Source: Anaeramoeba flamelloides (taxonomy: Eukaryota > Metamonada > Anaeramoebidae). From it: 64,000 bases of DNA. Positions 1 through 13,000 of this stretch are shown here, one piece after another (positions within the stretch are counted from its first letter, which is position 1; every line of letters starts with the position of its first letter). The notes beneath the pieces were generated by a model, which had not been told where the DNA came from, did no database searches, and was given only the letters and a program-made list of their open reading frames with translations. Both the position numbers and the translations under genes were made by a program. The stretch spans positions 10,168,001 to 10,232,000 of the forward strand of contig JANTQA010000057.1 of NCBI GenBank assembly GCA_027625915.1, in the 5' to 3' direction.

Positions 1-2852
1 CATGAATACATATTAAAATATAAGAAGTCATATTCAACCTATTCCGAATTATTAAAAAGACAATTCATTTATGATGATAATTTCAATTATATCCAAGAAT
101 TTAATAAAAAAAATACCAACATGAAACTTGCTGTTAATCATCTTGCAGATTTAACAAACGAAGAATATCAATTACAATATTTACAACCTGATACATTTTA
201 TGATCTCCCACTGAAAACAGAAGAAATAAAAGAAAATGATTATTACTTGCCAACCAGCCAAGATTGGAGAGGAATTGGTGCTGTTCCTTCTGTGAAAGAT
301 CAAGTAAATAATTAATTTTTTTATTTTTTTTTTGTAAAAATTTTAGAATAATTTTATATTTGTTATAAGACAAATCAAATATATTTCAAGATGAAGAAAA
401 GTATGTGCTATTTCTTATTATTTTAATTTGTTATAAATTCTAATTGAAAAGCAAAATTATAATATAAATAATATTTTATTTTTGAAATTAATTATCAAAT
501 TCATAATTAGATATGAATTTAGTATTTCTTAAATTACTCCCATAACTTTAATTCCTTGAATGTAAACTCCAATTCAAAATTTTTAACACACCAAAATTCA
601 ATTTTTGAAAAAAATCTCCTATTTAATCAATTCTAGAAGAAATATCAAATTAGAACCATTTACCAATTGAAATGTTATCACTTGTTTATAAATTACGATA
701 CTCACAAAACAAAAAATAAATAATTATCAATAAAAATAAATTATTGGTGTGTTAAAAATTTTGGAGAGAGCAAAACTAAAAAAAGACATTGGTGAATTTG
801 TTTAAATTCTATTAGGAATATTGATCGATCAATGGTTAGATACTATTGGCTAATTTTATTTGGGTTCTTCTATTTTGAACAACCTCAACTTTAACATAAT
901 ATCAACTGTTGAAAAAATTTTGATCGACCGAAACAATTTACGTAATTCAAAAAATGAAATGAAAAAACAAAAACTAAAAGATGAAAAAATAATTTTCATA
1001 TTTTACAAAAATCAAAATTATTCCCAATTTGAATGGAATTGTATTATTGTGATTGTTTGTAACGTTTTAACTGTGTGAAAAATGTTGAATTTTAGTTTAA
1101 TTCATTTTGTACTATTTTAATTTGGTTGGCTTCTTATTTCTTGTAATTCTTCCATTTTAGACTTATCAAAGTTGAAACACTCCCACTATTAGACTTTATT
1201 GGATTTTAGTAGTTTAGCAAATAACAAAATTTCCTCGGAATTTGGCATAAATAGGATTAGAAAAACTTTCGAAAATTTTAGCTATTTATTAAATGATTCA
1301 AAAAAAATTTATATTAATTAATCAAAAAAAAATTTATAGTAATTAATCAAAAAAAATACATATTAATTAATCAAAAAAAAAAAATCTCTATATTAAAAAC
1401 CATAAAAGAAAAAATTAATATTTCCAATAATTTAAATTTTAAAATTATTCAAATTTTCCTCAAAAATAATACCAAGAAACTGATAATTCAAATAAATATT
1501 TAAAATTCATGATCTACTCCAATTTTAGCATATAGAACTGAAATTAATCACTTGCCAATTAAGCTCTATTATTAGTTTGAGAAAAATGAAAATTTAATAA
1601 AAAAAAACAATAATTCAAATTATTAAAACTTAATAAAATTTATTAATTTTGAACTTAATCCTACTAAAAAAAAATGGAAATATTTGGAAAAAAAATAGTT
1701 TTAATAAATGAAGAATAATCATAAAAAACTAATATTTTAAAAAAAAAAAAACATTAATATTCAAAAAATGTTATAAAATACATAAATCAAATCAATTGAA
1801 TTTTAATAAATTTTTTTAATCAAAAACAAAATAATTTTTAATTTTATCCATTTTTGCTTTTTTCACTCAACAAAGCAATATAATAATTAACTTAAAACTT
1901 AATCGTTAACTTTAAATTTTTTTTAAAGTTTTATTAAATTACACGTTTCCCACAATAAATATGTTTTAAAATAACAATTTGTTAATAACAGTTAAACCTC
2001 AAAAAATAAAATAAAAATTTATTCAATTATATTAATAAATTTAAATGAAAAATAACAAAATAAATTAAAATGATATTATAAATAGTCAACTTGTAAATCA
2101 TCATGGGCATTTTCAGTTATTGGGGCAATTGAAAGTCAACATTTTCTTGGTCATGGAGTAATGAAAGAATTTAGCAAACAAATGGTACTTGATTGTACAT
2201 GGGAAACGAAACCTGAATATTTATCCAATTTTGGCTGTGAAAAGGGTGATAAAACAAACACCTTTAAAGCTTTGATGAAACTTGGTGGAATTATGCTAGA
2301 AGAAGATTATCCATATTTAGGAATTGATGGTTATTGTGGATTTGATAGTAAAAAGATTCAAGCCTCAATTTTATCTTATCAAAATATTACTACTGAAGAT
2401 GATGTAATGGATGCACTTTTTAATTATGGTGTTTTGTCTGTTGATATTGATGCCTCTCAAGATTCTTTTAGATTTTATTCTTCTGGTATTTATAGTGATC
2501 CAAATTGTTCATCAACAAAATTAAATCATTCATTACTTTTGGCTGGTTATTCCGAAATTCATAGCAATAAATATTGGATTTTACGAAATTCTTGGTAATT
2601 CTCTTTTTTCAGATCACGCTAATTTATTTTTTTTTTTTTTTTTTTGATCACTAACAATAATTTTTCTGAAATTATTCTTCATATTTATTATATTTCGTAT
2701 CATTACAAAAATATTTTGTTGAAAAAAAAAAATAACTAAAATAAAATAGGTCTGAAAATTGGGGAGAAAATGGAGACATTTATATTTCTCGAGGTAAAAA
2801 TGATTGTGGGGTTGCAACAAATGCAAATTCTGTAATAATTCAGCGATTATAA
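1..2852 (+). CDS. Cathepsin L-like (C1A) protein with Ser in place of the catalytic Cys; 5' end outside window
   Basis: Exons 1-303, 2086-2594 and 2750-2852 join in phase (introns 304-2085 and 2595-2749, both GT-AG) to give about 203 codons after a 101-codon first piece that is open from base 1. Exon 1 encodes an I29 propeptide with an ERFNIN-like helix and an AVNHLADLTNEEY segment, then the mature start PTSQDWR..KDQ. Exon 2 begins STCKSSWAFS, where papain-family enzymes have GxCGSCWAFS: the structural Cys is kept, but the nucleophile position is Ser (TCA) and the next Gly is Lys. The oxyanion Gln (KDQ), catalytic His (LNHSLLLAGY) and Asn (RNSWSENWG) are present. The usual GCxGG is GCEKG. The fold is probably intact and would act in the lysosomal or secretory route; normal Cys-protease activity is unlikely. 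Such Ser substitutions are known in silicateins and Plasmodium SERA5. The signal peptide would lie left of the window. Confidence 0.85.
574..1100 (+). repeat. Dispersed repeat family A, copy 1 (inside cathepsin intron 1)
   Basis: About 527 bp that reappears inverted at 37591-38124. The first 190 bp are bracketed by an inverted repeat (AAAATTTTTAACACACC near 577 and GGTGTGTTAAAAATTTT at 746-762), a MITE-like structure. The next ~335 bp, which begin GGAGAGAGCAAAAC, are also shared between the two copies, so the whole unit is the repeat. It makes up about a third of the 1.78-kb intron. Confidence 0.75.
1101..2085 (+). other. Rest of cathepsin intron 1, AT-rich
   Basis: Low-complexity A/T sequence with three near-identical short units around 1305-1380 (AAAAAAATTTATATTAATTAATC-like). 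No exon or RNA gene is seen. The intron ends AATAG before exon 2. Confidence 0.5.
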
Positions 2853-3769
2853 TTTTATTAAAATAATAAAAATTTTTTTCTAAATCTATTTATTTGGCTA
2901 AAATAAAACAATTTTTAATCATAATAATTTCCATATTAAAACCCAATTTTAAAAAAGTGGAAACACAAAGTTTATCAGAACACAAAAAAGTTAATTATCA
3001 AAAATCCAACTCTTTTGCTGTGTTTCTAAACTTTTTATATCCGTTTTTTTAAAATCATCTTTAAAAAATTTTAAAATCTTTTTTTTTTTTATATATTTTA
3101 TTTTTGTAGATAAATTCACACTACATAATATTTCAAAAATTTATATATTAACAAGTATTGCCTACGATTTCTATATCTAAATTTTACTTATTAAATTATA
3201 AACCAAATTAGATTTATTGTTGTTGAAAATATTTTTTCTTCATCAAAGTAACTTCTTACTGTGAATATTTATATATACTCGGGTCACTGTTAGAAATGTA
3301 TATCAAAACCATTAAAAATTTTAATATATCAGATTTTGGTAAAAGTTTGATCTAATTTATCGAGTTTAATCAGGTGTTTTTTAAGATACACAAGAATTTT
3401 TTTTTGAGAAACTATTTTTATTTTTACAAAAATTTGTTTTTGAATTTTTGTAATTGAAGATTAAGAAAAAAACTTTAATGAACCTTAAATAAATTTTATT
3501 ATTCTAAAACTTAATATATTAAATTCCAGATCTCTAAAAACCAAATACAATTAAAATATTAATCAATTTTCAAAAAAATTAAATTAAACTCCCTTTCACA
3601 AAAAGGAATAAGCCAATAATGAAATATTCAATTTTTTTTAATATCCAATCAACCTAATATACGATTAATTAGAAATTAGAGAAATAATAAACCTTTAGAT
3701 TAGAGTTTATGTTAATTAAAAGAAATATAGAAACAAACTAGGAATTTTCCAAGAAAAAAAATGTTACTG
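2853..3769. other. AT-rich intergenic stretch
   Basis: No coding signal, RNA gene or clear repeat is seen between the cathepsin stop codon and the first family B repeat. Confidence 0.5.
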
Positions 3770-4140
3770 TTTTTTTATTTTGAAGGGAGGAAATTAATTT
3801 CCTCAAACAATCTTTAGGTTTTCTTGAGTTTTCTGTTTACTTGTGAAGTGTTCTAGGTTTTTTTGAGGTTTTCTATTTTATTTCGAAAATCTATAGATTT
3901 TGGTTAGGTTTTTTTGAGTTTTCGAATTATTTGGAAAATCAATAGAAAACCCAAAAAAACCTAACGAAAATCAATAGATTTTATAAATAAAACAGAAAAT
4001 ATAACGAAAAAGCTACTGTGATTTTTTTTAATTTGAAAGTATTGGGGAAAATCAAAAGATTTTTCTCAATTCTTTAAAATTCTGGAAAATTAAGACAATT
4101 AACAGCACTCTACCGGACTCCACGGAACTTGACGGCACTT
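3770..4140. repeat. Dispersed repeat family B, short copy
   Basis: Iterated and inverted units around AGGTTTTTTTGAG and GAAAACCTAACGAAAATC, then AATTCTTTAAAATTCTGGAAAA and a GC-richer end at about 4108-4143 with a 10-bp period (ACCGGACT, ACGGAACT, ACGGCACT). The same modules form the longer copy at 12890-13590 and fragments near 43.3, 43.9, 51.3 and 56.2 kb. Confidence 0.7.
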
Positions 4141-4234
4141 ACCTTGTTTCTAAATTTTTTAAAAAATTCAATAAAGAATCATATATTTTTTTTATCATTT
4201 ACCAATGTTAAAACAGATAATAAGACTCTATTTT

Positions 4235-5250
4235 GAATAATATCTTTGGCATTATTCTTAGTATTTTTGTTAATTTGAATTTATTTATTAATACAATTTT
4301 TTCGATTTTCTTCATAGAATGGGCAATCCCATAAAAAATGATCGATATCTTCATCTATTTCTGAGTTATCATATTTTTTACATATATTGAAAAATTTTGT
4401 TTTTATTTTATTTTTATCATCAACATAAGAATATATATTTAAATAATTTGTGAAGTTTTGTGCTTTTAGTGTGGGAGTTTAACCCTTCTATTTTAAATAT
4501 TTTTTTGTTTATTTTTATTGTTATTTTTACTTATAATTTGTAAATATTATTGACCTTTCCATCCCAGAACAATTTATTATAAAGTTTTCTCTAAATTGGT
4601 TTAGATTTAATTTAATAATTTTAAATTTTCTGCTTTTAAATTAATATTTTCCTTATCTTTTTTTGAAAACTTTTATATTTTTGGATATTTGTCCAAAACA
4701 AAGAATCTCTAATTTCTTTTTGATGTTTATATCTTCTTTTATATATTTAAATTTCTACTTGATCATTTGTTGCTTCAGTTTTATAGATTATAAAGGAGAA
4801 TGATGATTATTTTTTAAAAAATTTGTTACTTTTTTATTTTTAATTAGCAATTAAGTTGAGCCAAAATCTTTTTGAGTTAGATTAAATATAACTAATCGAT
4901 AAAATAACTGGCCAATATATTTTCTTTAAACATTTTTCGTTTTACCCATTGGCTAATTTTTCTGGTTTAAAATCATCTTTATTTTTTTAAAGTTATCTTT
5001 AACTTTTTTGAAGTTTATTTGTAAATTTCTCTTTTTCTAGCCAAATTTCTGAATATTTTATTTCTTGTAATTTGTTTGATTTGACTATTTTTTCAATAGT
5101 TAGGTTTATTCCAAATTCTTGAATAATTTTATAAATTAATAAAAAAATATATTTCTTAAAATTTTGGGAAAACTTTCATTTGAGAGTCTAGTTTAAAATT
5201 TCATAATTGCTTTTAGAAATTAAAATGTTTGAAAAATAAATTTATGAATT
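4235..5250 (-). mobile_element. Decayed LINE (non-LTR retrotransposon) 3' coding remnant
   Basis: Read on the minus strand, 4245-4400 gives FNICKKYDN..DEDIDHFLWDCPFYEENR, which looks like the Cys/His element (CxxC..HxxxxCP, second Cys lost) that follows the reverse transcriptase in many LINEs. Higher coordinates on the same strand keep Lys-rich stretches that read as coding but are cut by many stops. No YxDD motif is left, so the clade cannot be named. It is old and non-functional. Confidence 0.45.
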
Positions 5251-5465
5251 TTAAAATCATATAACCTGAAATTTTTTTTAAATTTTTCTATCGGTTTTCA
5301 AACTTTCTATTTATTTTCAACTGTGCTCAAATAAAAGAAAAAAGAAAAAACAAAAAAAGTTTATTTTAAATTTAAAAAAATAAAAAAACATTTGTAAAAA
5401 AATGATATTTTAAAAAAATAAAAATTAAAAAAAAAAAATAAACAAATTAAAATATCTTAAAGATA

Positions 5466-5467
<2 letters not shown>

Positions 5468-5502
<35 letters not shown>
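5468..5502. repeat. (AT)n microsatellite
   Basis: About 17 AT dinucleotide units, flanked by ATTAATA on both sides. Confidence 0.95.
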
Positions 5503-5505
<3 letters not shown>

Positions 5506-5562
5506 TAATAGATATTTTGATGATAATATATTATCTCGATATTAACAATTAATACACCATAA

Positions 5563-5625
5563 ATAAAAAAAATCGTGATTAGTCCTCTTGTTTATGGCAA
5601 AATCATAAAATCGTGATATTCTCCC
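5563..5625 (-). repeat. Short pogo-like terminal repeat, copy 1
   Basis: The minus strand reads GAATATCACGATTTTATGA then AATCACGATTTTTT. It matches the plus strand at 58136-58195, where the unit starts TA-CAGTGGAATATCAC. The CAGTGGAA start, TA context and spaced CACGAT motifs resemble pogo/Tigger terminal inverted repeats. No transposase is linked to it. Confidence 0.45.
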
Positions 5626-6099
5626 TAATCATTATAATCTACAAATCTTGAAAAAAAGAAAAATTATTTTTTTAAAAATACAAAAAAAAAATTTGTAATT
5701 TTTACAAAGCTTATCACTTTTACTATATTTTTACCCTTTAACAATTTTGAAACGTTTTTAAAGTGGTGTAAAATGTCTTCAAGTGTTTAAAAGAGCCAAA
5801 ACTCTAGTACAGGTAATGTGATTATTTATAGTGGAATAAATTTCTTTTCATTTTTTTTTATTTTTGTTTACAAAATTAAAATCACAAACAAATTTTATAA
5901 TCAAACAAATAATAACTCATTTCAACAATATACTCGAATATATTATTATAGTTTTTTTTAATTGGGTTTATTGCCTTCAACGTTGTTTAATAAAAAAGAA
6001 TAAAGAAGTATTTTCCTTCTTATTACAGATTGATCGAAACTAAACAATTACACGCTAGTTAGGTTTTCTTTTTAAGACAAAGATTATGAATAAGATTTA

Positions 6100-6720
6100 G
6101 AAAAAAACAAACATTCAAACAATATTAATAATTGGTGATCATGTGGCACAGGTTGTTGTAAAAGCTTTGGAAAAGTTTAACCAACACCTTTCAGCTTTTA
6201 TAGAATATTTAAAATATTTAAACCAAAGAATATATTATTTTAAAGAACGGTGTGGGGTTGGTTGTTTTGGAAGCTCTTTTATTCAACACATATTAAAACA
6301 CCAATATTGACTGGGAAACTATTCATTTGCCTTTATTTATTTCTGTTTTTTGATCCCAATGTCGTTATCTATATGTTAACCAAAATCAAAAAAAAAAAAA
6401 GAAAAAAACTCATTGATTTTATCCTTGATTAAATCAATTATATTTTTTGTTTTATTTTAAAAAATTAGTTTTAATCATATAATCTTTTTTTTGATCAAAA
6501 AAAATTCCTTTGTAAAAATATTGCTGAATTAGCCCGAAAACCCATGAATTATTTTATTGTGATTAAATTTTTTATAACAATATTCAGACATTTATTGCGA
6601 TTTTTGATTAATTTTCGCGATTTTATTGAATATCCCGATTTTCATATTATTGCATTAATATCGAATCTTTCTATTTTCGAGAATATCTCGATTTTTGATA
6701 AGAGATGATCGCGATTTTTT
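6100..6720 (-). repeat. Dispersed repeat family C, copy 1, with TCGCGAT motifs
   Basis: Inverted copy of 57055-57640. Shared blocks on the minus strand include AATCAAGGATAA, CCAAAACAACCAACC, TTCTTTAAA, a GGGTTTT..GCTAATTCA block, and a CpG-rich part (6590-6720) with several CGCGATTTT and TATCTCGATTTT units. A coding-like segment (sense: ..SKAFTTT..) is partly preserved in the other copy. It may be a decayed DNA transposon. Confidence 0.65.
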
Positions 6721-7073
6721 AAACTTTATGGTGAATTAAAAAAGATATTGCCAGAACCTCTAATATTTAGTAATTGTTGGTTTGTTATAAAGGTGATATG
6801 ATTTGTTTATTATATTTTTGGAAAAATGAATTTAATGTAAAAGAAATTAAAAAAATAAAAATTACATAATGTTTTTTTTTATTAATTTTAATGTAAAAGA
6901 AAATTAAATATATAATAATAATAATAATAATTTTAAGAAAAAGTCGAGAAAAAAGCAATAAAAGAAATAATAACAAAAAATCGAAAGAAAATAAATCAAT
7001 AAATGGGTATAAAAATAAAACTAGTCATGATGATAATCATAATCATCATCATAATATTCAAATAATCAAACAT

Positions 7074-10000
7074 CTAAATTAATTGGTTGATTAAAGAATT
7101 ATAAAAATGGCTTTTTAAGAATTTAGGATAACTATCATTTTTTAAAATCATAAGAATTGAAGTCAAGGCTTGGTCAAAGATCAAAGTATCAATGTTCTTA
7201 CCCTTTTTTAGCAAGCTTTCAATTTCCTCTCTTTGATAATAATTGATATTAATTTGAGTTTTGCTATTTTCGATAATAAAATTATCTGTAATTTTGATTG
7301 CGGAATTTAAAATTAACTTGTGAAAATTTTTATTTAAGTTTTGAAATTGTTTAATTATTGAATAAAAAATCAAATTTTCCTCGCAATATTCTGTTTGCAA
7401 AAAATTAGCAAAGGTGGAAAAGCAAATAGGTGAACTAATAAGGTTTGCAAAGGTCAATTTCAAATTTTTGATCGAAACCTTTTCTAAATTGGAATCGAAG
7501 ATCTTTCTTGCATAATTTTTTAATTCCTTTTGAGAGTTAATTAAAGAATCAATTTTTTGGGAAAATATATTATCATTTTTTCTCTTCATTTGGGGAAGTT
7601 TTTTTTTCAGTTTATTCAAAATAGAATTAAACGCCAATTCCACATTCAAATCCAATTTAGAGGATACGCTTAAAAATGGGCAATGGAATTGGTCTGCCAA
7701 TTTTTTGGCATTGATTTCTTGAATTATTTGCTTTTCTTTCAAATCGTTTTTCAAAGAAACTATTATTTGCGGTATATCTTCCGCTTTATCACCCCAGAGA
7801 TTTTTTTTCAGTTTCAAGATTTTTTGTAAATTTAAAGACAAATTTTTAAAAATGATCACTTGGTCTGTAATTGAATAGCACAAAATGAATCCATCAGCTT
7901 CCTTAATCCAATTTTCAACGTAGTCGGAGTAAATGCTATCACCAGAAACATCCAATAGGGTGATCAAAACCTTATGCCCGTCAATAATTACTCCAATTTT
8001 GTCCCTTTTTTCGATTGTTGGGAAATAGATGAATGAATCTGGCAGATTTCTGAATTTGTTAATCAGTGTTGTTTTACCACAATTCATTTCGCCCAATAGG
8101 AGAATGGTAAATTCATAATATCCATCAATCTTTGTCTGGTTATTAAGATCGTAATAGGAACGGATAAAATGGATGTCGTGCTCCCATTTGATATTAATGT
8201 TCTTTTTCAATTCAATTTTCAAAAAAATGGAGATTTGATTATTCTTCGCGATTGAAATCGGTGTATTGCCATTAATATCAATTTGATTAATTCGGGCGCC
8301 ATGCTCTAATAGACAACGGACACATTTAAAATGGCCAAATTTGGAGGCTAAATGCAATGGCGTTTGATCTAATTTGTTTTTAATATTCACTTGCCCACCG
8401 TTTTGCAATAAATATTTCAATGAATTTAAAAAGCCAAATTTTGCTACAAAATGGATACTCGTCCTTCGCTTGTTATCAAATAAATTTGGATTGATTTTAT
8501 TATCTATTAATGCCTTAACGATTTCCAGATTAGGTTCCTTCTCTTGCTTATTTAATTCATAAAAATATAGCTGCAAGGCATTCCATCCCCTATTTTCTGT
8601 GGTATTAAAATCAATTTGGTAATCACTTAAGATCATGATCGATTCTTTATTTGGAGAATTCTCCATTAATTTATGTAACGGAGTCATCCCTATTTTATCT
8701 GATAATTGAATGACTTGATGCGCATATTTTTGTTTTAATAGAAAGGATAATAGCCCAGTGTTGCCAAAGGCACAGCAATAATGAAAGATCGAATAGCCAT
8801 ACTTTGATTCGATCATTGAAATTGAAAATTGTTTTTTTTTGTTTTTTTCAGTATTGTTAAATAATTTTTTGATTTCATTTGTATCATTATTCTTTAATAT
8901 CTTAATTAAAGAGTCATCCATTTCTGTTATTTTTAAATTGGGATAATCGAAAATTAATGATTTTCGATTGTTTAACAATGGTGTTAAAAAATCATCTTTT
9001 TGAATAATTCTTCTTCGGTGTTCTCCACTTGAGATCGTGTTCCTTCTTGCCAATGGATTTCTCTTTGTTGTTTTTGTATTTTTATTATTATTCCCAAACG
9101 TGGTATTTGATTTTTTAAGAGTTCTTCTTAAATTATTTTTCCTTTTTGGTTTTGGTTTTAGTTCTGGTTTTACTTTTAATTCAAGTTTTAGTTTTAATTC
9201 TAGTTTTGGTTTTAATTCTCGTTTTGGTTTTGGTTTTGGTTTTGTTTTTGGTTTTCGTTTTGGTTTTGGTTTTAATTCTGGCTTTGATTTTAGTTCTGGT
9301 TTTGGTTTTAGTTTTGGTTTTGTTTTTGTTTTTGGTTTTGGTTTTGGTTTTGGTTTTAATTCTGGCTTTGGTTTTAGTAATGGTTTTGGTTTTAGTTTTG
9401 GTTTTGTTTTTGTTTTTGGTTTTGGTTTTATTTTTAGTTCTGGTTTTGGTTTTAGTAATGGTTTTGGTAATAGTTTTGGTAATGGTTTTGATAATGGTTT
9501 TGGTTTTGGTAATGGCTTATTAAAATTAAATTCAAATTTATTTATTTTGTTTCGAATTAAATCACTCGTTTCTTTCTTTCTTTTATTGAAATTTAAAATC
9601 TCATTTGTAATTGTAGTAATACTAGGATTATTTTTATGCCGACTTTTAGTTAATTTATTTTTAATACCATAGGAATAATTTTGTTTAGTATTATTATTTG
9701 GATTCTTCTTCTTATTGGTGGTTGTGATATTTTTATTGTTATTGTTGTTGTTGTTGTTGTATCTGTTGTTGTTGTTTTTGTTGTTTTTGTTGTTGTTGTT
9801 TTTTTTGTTGTTGTTGCTGTTTACATTATTACCAATAATATTATCATTGTCAGTATACTTGCTGATTACACTATTATCACTTAAAGTTAAACTTTTTCTT
9901 TTTAAATGATTATCTAAATCTACATTTTGAGAATCTGCACCTTTAATCCTTTCGTTATGAATTGAAAAGCCTAATTGACTTAGGAAAATTTCATCAAAAT

Positions 10001-13000
10001 ATTCTTTTTTAGTTTTTCTTTTTTCTTGATAATTTAGGATATTTTTTTGACTGCTATTTCCTTGTAAATTTTTAGTAATTTTTTTTAAATTTTCAGTTTT
10101 TGCTCTGTTTTGATTTTTAGTTATTACATAATTAATTGTTTGCGTTAATTCTTCAAGTTGTTCTAAATTTTTTTTTTTGGATAATTTTTTAACAATGTTA
10201 AAAGGAATTGGGAAAATATAAATGTAATTATTTTTTGTTAACTTTTCCACCATGAGTTTATAAGCATTGAGTTCAATATTTCCTTTTACTTCATCGATTA
10301 TCAACGAATTTAATGTGTTATTATTTAAAAAAATCTCTCCTATTAATTCTAAACCTAAATTGCTGATTTCGTTAAAACTGATATTTAAGCTTTTTAGTGA
10401 CTGATTGTTTTTTAATGATTCTAAAAGCCCATATAACCCATGTTTAATTCCTGAATTTTTTACTCCCTGTGATAAATTTAAATGTTGTACAGTTGTATTT
10501 TGTTGAATAAATTTTTCTAAAACCAAGGACAAATCTTCTAAATTTTCTTTTTTTTTTAAATTTTTCCCCATTGAAAGATTTTTAATTGATTTATTATTAA
10601 TTAGTCCTTCAAAAATTGAGATCATTCCTTCAGCTCTAAAATTATTATCATCAATTATTAACGACTTAATATTATTTTTTCCATTAATATTTTTTGAAAT
10701 TATTTCTGCTCCTTTAATTCCTAAATTATTTTCACATGCTATTAAAAAAAATTCCTTTAAATAGTTGTTTTTATGAATAGTTGTAAATAATGATTGTAAT
10801 ATATCTAATGGTATCAGTGTGTGAGTAATATTTAAATATTCTAAGCATGTGGATTGCTCTACAAATTCGCATAATATGTTTCCAGTTTTTGAATCAAGTA
10901 CCGATTTTTTAATATTTAAATATTTTAAAAATTTTGTATATGAATTTTTTAAAATATTTAAAAAATCATTTGGAATAAGTGATGTTTCTGCTAAATTTAA
11001 AAATTCTAATTTGTTTTGTTGCAATTTAATAGTATTTAGCCAACTGCATATTGCTATTTATGATTAATATTTAGGTTTTTTTTTTTTTTTATATTAATAT
11101 ATATTTTTTTGCTTTATTAGTATTATTTTCTATAATATTTTTTTTTGTTAACCGAAATAAATAAGTGGATTTGAACAATAAGATTGTTTTATTTTTCACT
11201 GGGTATGTATTTCTCGGAAATAATTGGTTATTAAAATGTATAATGATCAATTCCAATTTGAAAAACGCAATTCTAACTTTTAAATTTTTTTTTTAGAATC
11301 AATCAAAAATAATATATGATCAAAGAGTACAATAGATAGTTTAGTGAATCTACAGAGTAAAAATTGTAGTCTTGAGTCAAAATTATTGTTAAAATTATGA
11401 TAAAATAATTTGGGAGTTCTTTAAGGTGATAATGTACTCATTTTTTCAATATATTTTGATACAAAAAAGAAATGATAACATCATTGAATGATTTTGTTTA
11501 AAGGGGGTTATTTTTAGAATAGTTTAACATTTGTATTCTTTTATATTTGGCTAAGGAAATAAAAATTGTTTTTAAAAGGAAAAAAAAAAAAATAAAAAAA
11601 ACCATCATTTATTTAGAAAAATAATCAAGTTCTCTAATTGTTTAATTCTTTTTAAATTTTCTTCTGTATTTTTCGTTCTGTACAAAAAAAAAAAATCTAT
11701 TTTTTATAAGAATACTTGTTTAATTTTTTTTTATTATTTTTTATGAGAGCACTACAATGTAAATTTTTTGAGTTGTAAAAAACAAAAATCTGTTTACTTT
11801 ATTTTGATTAAAAATTTTTCATTAAACTCAATATTTTATATTTTTAAAACCTATACAATAAATTAATCAAGATTTATTATTTTTAAACCTATAAATTTTT
11901 ATTTTTTTCATATTTACCTCCTTTTCGGCAAAACTCTTCAAATCGATAATTTAAATGTTTATACACAAAAAGGCAATAGTACGTTAACAAAAAGTACTAA
12001 TGCATTGAATCAAAATTGATTTTTCAAAACAGATTCTAACTCTTATTTTGATTCTACAAATTAACCAATTTTACAAGTTCTAGAAAGAAGGGAGTAAAAA
12101 GAAAAGAAAAAAAAAAAGAAAAATTTCAAACCAAAAACAAGAAAAAAAAATAGTGATTAATGATAAACATAATGGAATTACTAAAATTTGGATTAGTACA
12201 AGATAATTAAAACAAAAAAAAGTAAAATTTAATACTTGATTTTGAAAAACAATGAACTTGAAGATTTTAAAGAAGAAAAATAAATTGAGCCAATTTATGG
12301 TTACTCCAAGAACATTTTTGATAATCAAAATGGTGTTCTATGGTGTTTGGAGAAATTCTTTGATGAAAAAATGGTTACTGTTTTATTAAAAATTGTAAAC
12401 TTTAATTCAAAAAACAATTGAATAAAAATACTATTAAACTTTTTCATTAAAATAAACATTAATGAATTTAATAAGGAAGATATAAAAAAAAAAATTATCG
12501 ATCATTTTTCTAATGGGTATTCGCCCAATTCCATCATTGAGTTACCTTGTCTCCAAAAGCAATAAATAATCAAGTTTAATCATAAACTTTGATATTTTTT
12601 AAATTTGAAAAAATACATTATACCAGTATATTAAGACATATTGTTATTATTTTTTAATTTTTGAATATTTTAGTTGATAATAATAAGAACATATCCAAAT
12701 ACAATAATTATTCATTATAATTAATAATGCATAATAAATTAATACCAATGCTTGTAATGCCAAATAAGGGTAATATATTGATTAGTTTATTTATATAAAA
12801 TATATTTTAAAAAGATTTTTCTTTTTGGGAAATGCTAAAAAAAAAATATGATTCTATAACAAATTTTCTAAAAAGTATGGTTTAGAAAGTGTCGGAGAGT
12901 GCCATCGAGGAATAGGTTTTCCAGAATTCAAATGAATAGAGAAAAATCTTTGATTTTACTCAATTCTTTTAAATTCTGGAAAAGCTAACGACAGTTTCTT

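Noticed and set aside
9037-9909. Long plus-strand ORFs rich in Gly/Phe or Val/Leu
   Set aside because: They are complements of the K/P repeat and polyN tract of the minus-strand CARMIL-like gene; low complexity keeps several frames open.
7074-11053. Capping-protein-interaction motif in the CARMIL-like protein
   Set aside because: No convincing match to the known LxHxTxxRPK-type motif was found in the K/P-rich linker.
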